Made by a program: the position numbers and the translations under genes. The notes under the pieces are model-generated. The model did no database searches. It saw nothing but the letters and a program-made list of their open reading frames with translations, and had not been told where the DNA came from. A DNA stretch of 64,000 nt, taken from assembly GCA_030680295.1 (NCBI GenBank), contig JAUXVU010000018.1, positions 124,001-188,000 on the forward strand. Direction: 5' to 3'. This document shows positions 61,195 to 64,000 of the stretch, piece after piece; position 1 is the first letter of the stretch, and the number at the start of each line of letters is the position of its first letter. The stretch is from Moraxellaceae bacterium (GTDB lineage: Bacteria > Pseudomonadota > Gammaproteobacteria > Pseudomonadales > Moraxellaceae).

Positions 61195-62838
61195 ATGCGT
61201 AGTTCATGGAAGGTACTGACATTACTGTCAATTTTGCTGGCTGGTTGTGGCGGTGGAGGCGGCGGTAGTGGAGGCGGTGGCCAAGGTACAAACTCAACTG
61301 CTAACCCGACCTCCAGCCCTAATCCAACAGTCACATTGGATGAAAGTAGCCGAACAATTAACGCTGAATGCCCAATTACGCAAACATTGATGCCGTCTGG
61401 AACACGTGGTGACGGTATGCGTATTGATGACATTAGCTGGTTACAGACGGTGCAACTTGATCCAGATCATCCCGATACTCGCATGGTGGCTGGCAAAGCG
61501 ATTAAGTTACGTGTTGACCTGCTGGCGGATACTAACCCTTTAAGTCCGTTGCAGCGCATAGCAAGAATTTATGACCCAGTGTCGAAAAGCTGTACGGATT
61601 TGGCATTGTCAGGCCCAAGCCGTGTGCCTGCTTCAACCAATGTAGAAAGTTTAACCTCGGCATACTCAGTGACTATTCCTGCAGAGTTAGTAAAGCCGAA
61701 CATGAGTGTGTCGGTATTGTTTAATGACAATACAGGTCGGAGCGTTGCAGAAGCTAATCAAACTTATCGTGTACTACGCCCAGTCATTCGTCCTGCCATT
61801 ACTGAAACGATTCGTGTCATCCCGATTCAACTGTTAACGCAACAAGGGTCATTTTCCTCGTCACAAGACTTATCTGATTTGATTACACGGTTGTATCCTG
61901 TCACCAACGTTAATGTCGTAGTACAGCAACCCTTTGTTCTAAGCTCAGGCCTTATCAGCAGCTTAATTAGCCTTTTAGGTGGAACCTATCAAGGTACGAT
62001 TGGACAAATGCAGACTTTGTTGAGCCAGTTAGATGATCACTGCCAAAGCTTAAACGGCAATGCTAATAATTCACGTACTGCGCCAAAATGTGTTGCTTTA
62101 TTGCCATCAAACTTAATCTTTCGCCCATCAGGCAGCACCACATCACAAATTGTTGGGCTGGCCTATGTGGGCGGAATTACCATGTTAACGCGCTCAATTT
62201 CATCAATTGATACCGGTGTGACCAGTCCCTACCTCAGTGGCCATTGGATCGGTTTTGACGCCATGACTTTTGCTCATGAATATGGCCATTTACTTAACCT
62301 AGATCATGCCAATTGTGGCTCACCAAGCATGTTAGACCCTCGTTTGTACAGCGATGGACGCTTAGGTGGCGGGGCAGGTTGGGATGCCGTAAAAGATGTC
62401 TACTTCTCAAGTCAGCGTCAGCTAAATGGTCAGCCTCAGTTTGCTGATGTGATGTCGTACTGCGGTAAAGAGTGGATGTCTGACCGTGGTTATTTAGCCA
62501 GCCTTGGTTATCGCTCGGGCAGTGCTTATGCGTCTGGCCGTCTTGATGCCGCACAGGCACAAGATCAGTGGCTGAAAATTAGTTTGACACCTGATGGTTG
62601 GCAAGCTCGTAAAGTAGGTTTTGCACCGGCCACATTGCGTGCCACAGAGCTGACACTTGATGTTGAAAGTGACATGGGCTTGAGCCAAATAGCATTACGT
62701 AGTGCGGTGGTTTCAGAGCATGAAGTGACCGATAATTTTGGACCTTTTTACGTCAATATTGGGCAACGTAAACCGCATCAACTGCGAGTTCGGTCTAAGG
62801 GCATGGAATTGGCACGACTCCCACTGAATAGAAATTGA
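61195..62838 (+). CDS. Metzincin-like metallopeptidase lipoprotein
   Basis: 547 aa. Lipobox LAGC (near residue 19) then a glycine/serine linker of lipoprotein type. Central region has beta-rich parts repeated in the next gene (GDGMRIDDISWLQTVQ). Zinc site HEYGHLLNLDH (from about residue 361) is HExxHxxxxxH, and ADVMSYCG (about 417-424) fits a metzincin Met-turn. A surface zinc peptidase of unknown target is the best reading. GGGGGT upstream of the ATG. The tandem paralogue at 62900 follows. Confidence 0.75.
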   Translation: MRSSWKVLTLLSILLAGCGGGGGGSGGGGQGTNSTANPTSSPNPTVTLDESSRTINAECPITQTLMPSGTRGDGMRIDDISWLQTVQLDPDHPDTRMVAGKAIKLRVDLLADTNPLSPLQRIARIYDPVSKSCTDLALSGPSRVPASTNVESLTSAYSVTIPAELVKPNMSVSVLFNDNTGRSVAEANQTYRVLRPVIRPAITETIRVIPIQLLTQQGSFSSSQDLSDLITRLYPVTNVNVVVQQPFVLSSGLISSLISLLGGTYQGTIGQMQTLLSQLDDHCQSLNGNANNSRTAPKCVALLPSNLIFRPSGSTTSQIVGLAYVGGITMLTRSISSIDTGVTSPYLSGHWIGFDAMTFAHEYGHLLNLDHANCGSPSMLDPRLYSDGRLGGGAGWDAVKDVYFSSQRQLNGQPQFADVMSYCGKEWMSDRGYLASLGYRSGSAYASGRLDAAQAQDQWLKISLTPDGWQARKVGFAPATLRATELTLDVESDMGLSQIALRSAVVSEHEVTDNFGPFYVNIGQRKPHQLRVRSKGMELARLPLNRN

Positions 62839-62854
62839 CCTATTGCATCGCGCT

Positions 62855-62891
62855 TCTGGACAAGGCATAAGTTTAAAAAGCCTTGTCCAGA
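62855..62891. other. Hairpin between the tandem metallopeptidase genes
   Basis: TCTGGACAAGGC (62855-62866) and GCCTTGTCCAGA (62880-62891) pair perfectly over a 13-base loop. No T tract follows, and the next ATG is only 9 bases past the stem, so it may modulate translation or mRNA processing rather than terminate. Confidence 0.5.
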
Positions 62892-62899
62892 GTGCGACC

Positions 62900-64000
62900 A
62901 TGCAACCAATAACAATAATTCGATTTGCACTGATTTCTTTGCTCTTAACTGCCTGTGGTGGAAGCGGGGGTGGTGGAGAAACAGAATCGGTCAATAATTC
63001 AGCTTCTGCCTCCACATCATGCTCGCCACAACAAACAATTACGGGCACCGCTCGCAAAGACGGTTTGCGTATTAGTAATGTGGAATGGTTGCAGACAGTT
63101 GGTCAATCGGCGGCAAGTGCGACCACTCGTTTAGTCGGTGATAAGCCAGCGTTAGTTCGTGTCGATCTATTATCAAACTCTGGAGACTTGGCTCCCACAC
63201 GTCGTGAGCTTTTAGTGTCGGACGGTAGTCGCTGTCGGTCAATTCCTCTGCAAGGCCCGGATCGCGTGCCAACAAGCACTAATCCTGACAACTTAAACAC
63301 AGCATATATCGCCACAATACCTGCTGACCTTATGCGTCCTAACATGTCGATGACGGTTGTCTTTGACGATAATCAAGGGCGTAGTGCAGCCGAGGCGGCA
63401 CAGACACGCAGCACAATCACGCCACAGGTAAGTGCTCCGATTAACGAGCGGCTCTACATCATTCCCTTACAGCATCGTGAGGAAAGAGGCTATGTCGACT
63501 CACCTGGGCAGTTAGCGAGTTTGTTAGAAGAGATGTTGCCGGTATCTAACGTTAACCTAGAAGTTCGCCCGGTATTTGCTGCACCAAGTTTGCAAACAGC
63601 AGGTGGTGGTGGGTTATTGGGAGGAGTGTTATCGGGTGGCGGCGGAAGCGGTAAAACGCGCTCAGACTTTAACACGATGGTTCGTGTACTAAATGAGGTC
63701 GATGAACTATGCGCAACCTTGCCGGGGCGCTCAAATAATGCGGCTAACTCAGCAAAGTGCTTGGGCGTTTTCCCCGATAACATTGAGTTTACGGGCTCCG
63801 TTCTTACGCCTAATAGTCGAATTGTGGGTGTGGCACAGATAGGCGGCACAGCAATGTTGGCCGAGTCGGTATCAATCATTGATGTGCCAACGGTGCAGTC
63901 GCCCTACGACAGCAACCATTGGTTAGCATTTAGAGCCGTTACCGTAGTGCATGAATATGGTCATTTGTTAAACCTTGATCATGCCGCTTGCGGTGTGTCG
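62900..64000 (+). CDS. Second metzincin-like lipoprotein, 3' end outside window
   Basis: The frame is open from ATG 62900 to the window end (367 codons). Lipobox LTAC near residue 19 and a glycine-rich linker are followed by segments parallel to the previous gene (KDGLRISNVEWLQTVG, PDRVPTSTNPDNLNTAYIATIP, RPNMSMTVVFDDNQGRS). The zinc motif HEYGHLLNLDH appears just before the cut. A long glycine-rich insert (around 63600-63650) is absent from the first copy. No strong Shine-Dalgarno; AGAG lies in the hairpin stem. Antisense open frames here are shadows. Confidence 0.75.
   Translation, partial: MQPITIIRFALISLLLTACGGSGGGGETESVNNSASASTSCSPQQTITGTARKDGLRISNVEWLQTVGQSAASATTRLVGDKPALVRVDLLSNSGDLAPTRRELLVSDGSRCRSIPLQGPDRVPTSTNPDNLNTAYIATIPADLMRPNMSMTVVFDDNQGRSAAEAAQTRSTITPQVSAPINERLYIIPLQHREERGYVDSPGQLASLLEEMLPVSNVNLEVRPVFAAPSLQTAGGGGLLGGVLSGGGGSGKTRSDFNTMVRVLNEVDELCATLPGRSNNAANSAKCLGVFPDNIEFTGSVLTPNSRIVGVAQIGGTAMLAESVSIIDVPTVQSPYDSNHWLAFRAVTVVHEYGHLLNLDHAACGVS

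Noticed and set aside
63490-63879. 129-codon open frame on the - strand
   Set aside because: Antisense to the second metzincin-like gene; its proline run is the complement of the glycine-rich insert.
1-64000. tRNA, rRNA, CRISPR array, prophage or insertion sequence
   Set aside because: No cloverleaf with CCA end, no regularly spaced repeats, no integrase or transposase seen on either strand.

Overview
The window looks like a chromosomal segment of a mesophilic gammaproteobacterium, most plausibly a hydrocarbon-using member of the Pseudomonadales (Moraxellaceae-like). The grounds are a recC-recB-recD operon, a membrane alkane monooxygenase next to a GMC alcohol dehydrogenase, several OruR/ArgR-type AraC regulators, many exported lipoproteins and moderate GC. 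The species cannot be named from sequence alone. I see no tRNA, rRNA, CRISPR array, prophage or insertion sequence. No gene-free stretch exceeds about 300 bases.

Layout. 1-3400: the end of a PLP aminotransferase-fold gene and a large DUF6351 lipoprotein. 3600-12260 and 18750-28170: two diverged copies of one exopolysaccharide locus. Each has a rightward operon (DUF2334 deacetylase-like protein, TPR plus outer-membrane beta-barrel protein, UDP-GlcNAc 2-epimerase) converging on a leftward operon (four-helix membrane protein with a degenerate GGDEF-like domain, an unrecognised membrane-anchored protein, a GT2 synthase, a BcsB-like periplasmic subunit). Copy 2 also keeps a DUF4434-like exported hydrolase gene, which copy 1 appears to have lost. 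12500-18500, between the copies: a small exported protein, YceI, a flavin amine oxidase, a TetR regulator, a PuuB-like oxidase and an AraC regulator. 28290-36000: zinc-less alcohol dehydrogenase/quinone reductase, propeller lipoprotein, purple acid phosphatase, PF10118 protein with AraC, GFA protein, CsbD, a Crp-like regulator and a 48-aa membrane protein. 36000-41100: an alkane-oxidation cluster (solute receptor, AlkB hydroxylase, GMC dehydrogenase, AraC). 41100-52250: two pirins, Crp-like regulator, Mpo1-like protein, H-NS, MsrA, LuxR regulator, Usp, SulP, TetR, AlkB-type DNA demethylase, PPK2 and esterases. 52250-61100: recCBD. 61200-64000: two tandem metzincin-like lipoproteins, the second cut by the window end.

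How the parts fit. The duplicated locus has the parts of a synthase-dependent polysaccharide machine: epimerase (UDP-ManNAc supply), inner-membrane synthase, BcsB-like periplasmic guide, modifying enzyme, outer-membrane exit and a GGDEF-derived putative sensor. It mixes features of the E. coli NfrA/NfrB/WecB phage-N4 glycan pathway and the Gram-positive YdaJKLMN/Pss systems. It is the best candidate for an undescribed system. A TACGCGTA-centred palindrome lies upstream of the locus-1 rightward operon, the small exported gene and the tetR gene, with looser versions before the locus-1 leftward operon and yceI. It is not seen before copy 2, so the copies are probably regulated differently. The alkane genes share a 40-bp element in front of alkB and of the GMC gene, next to the AraC gene.
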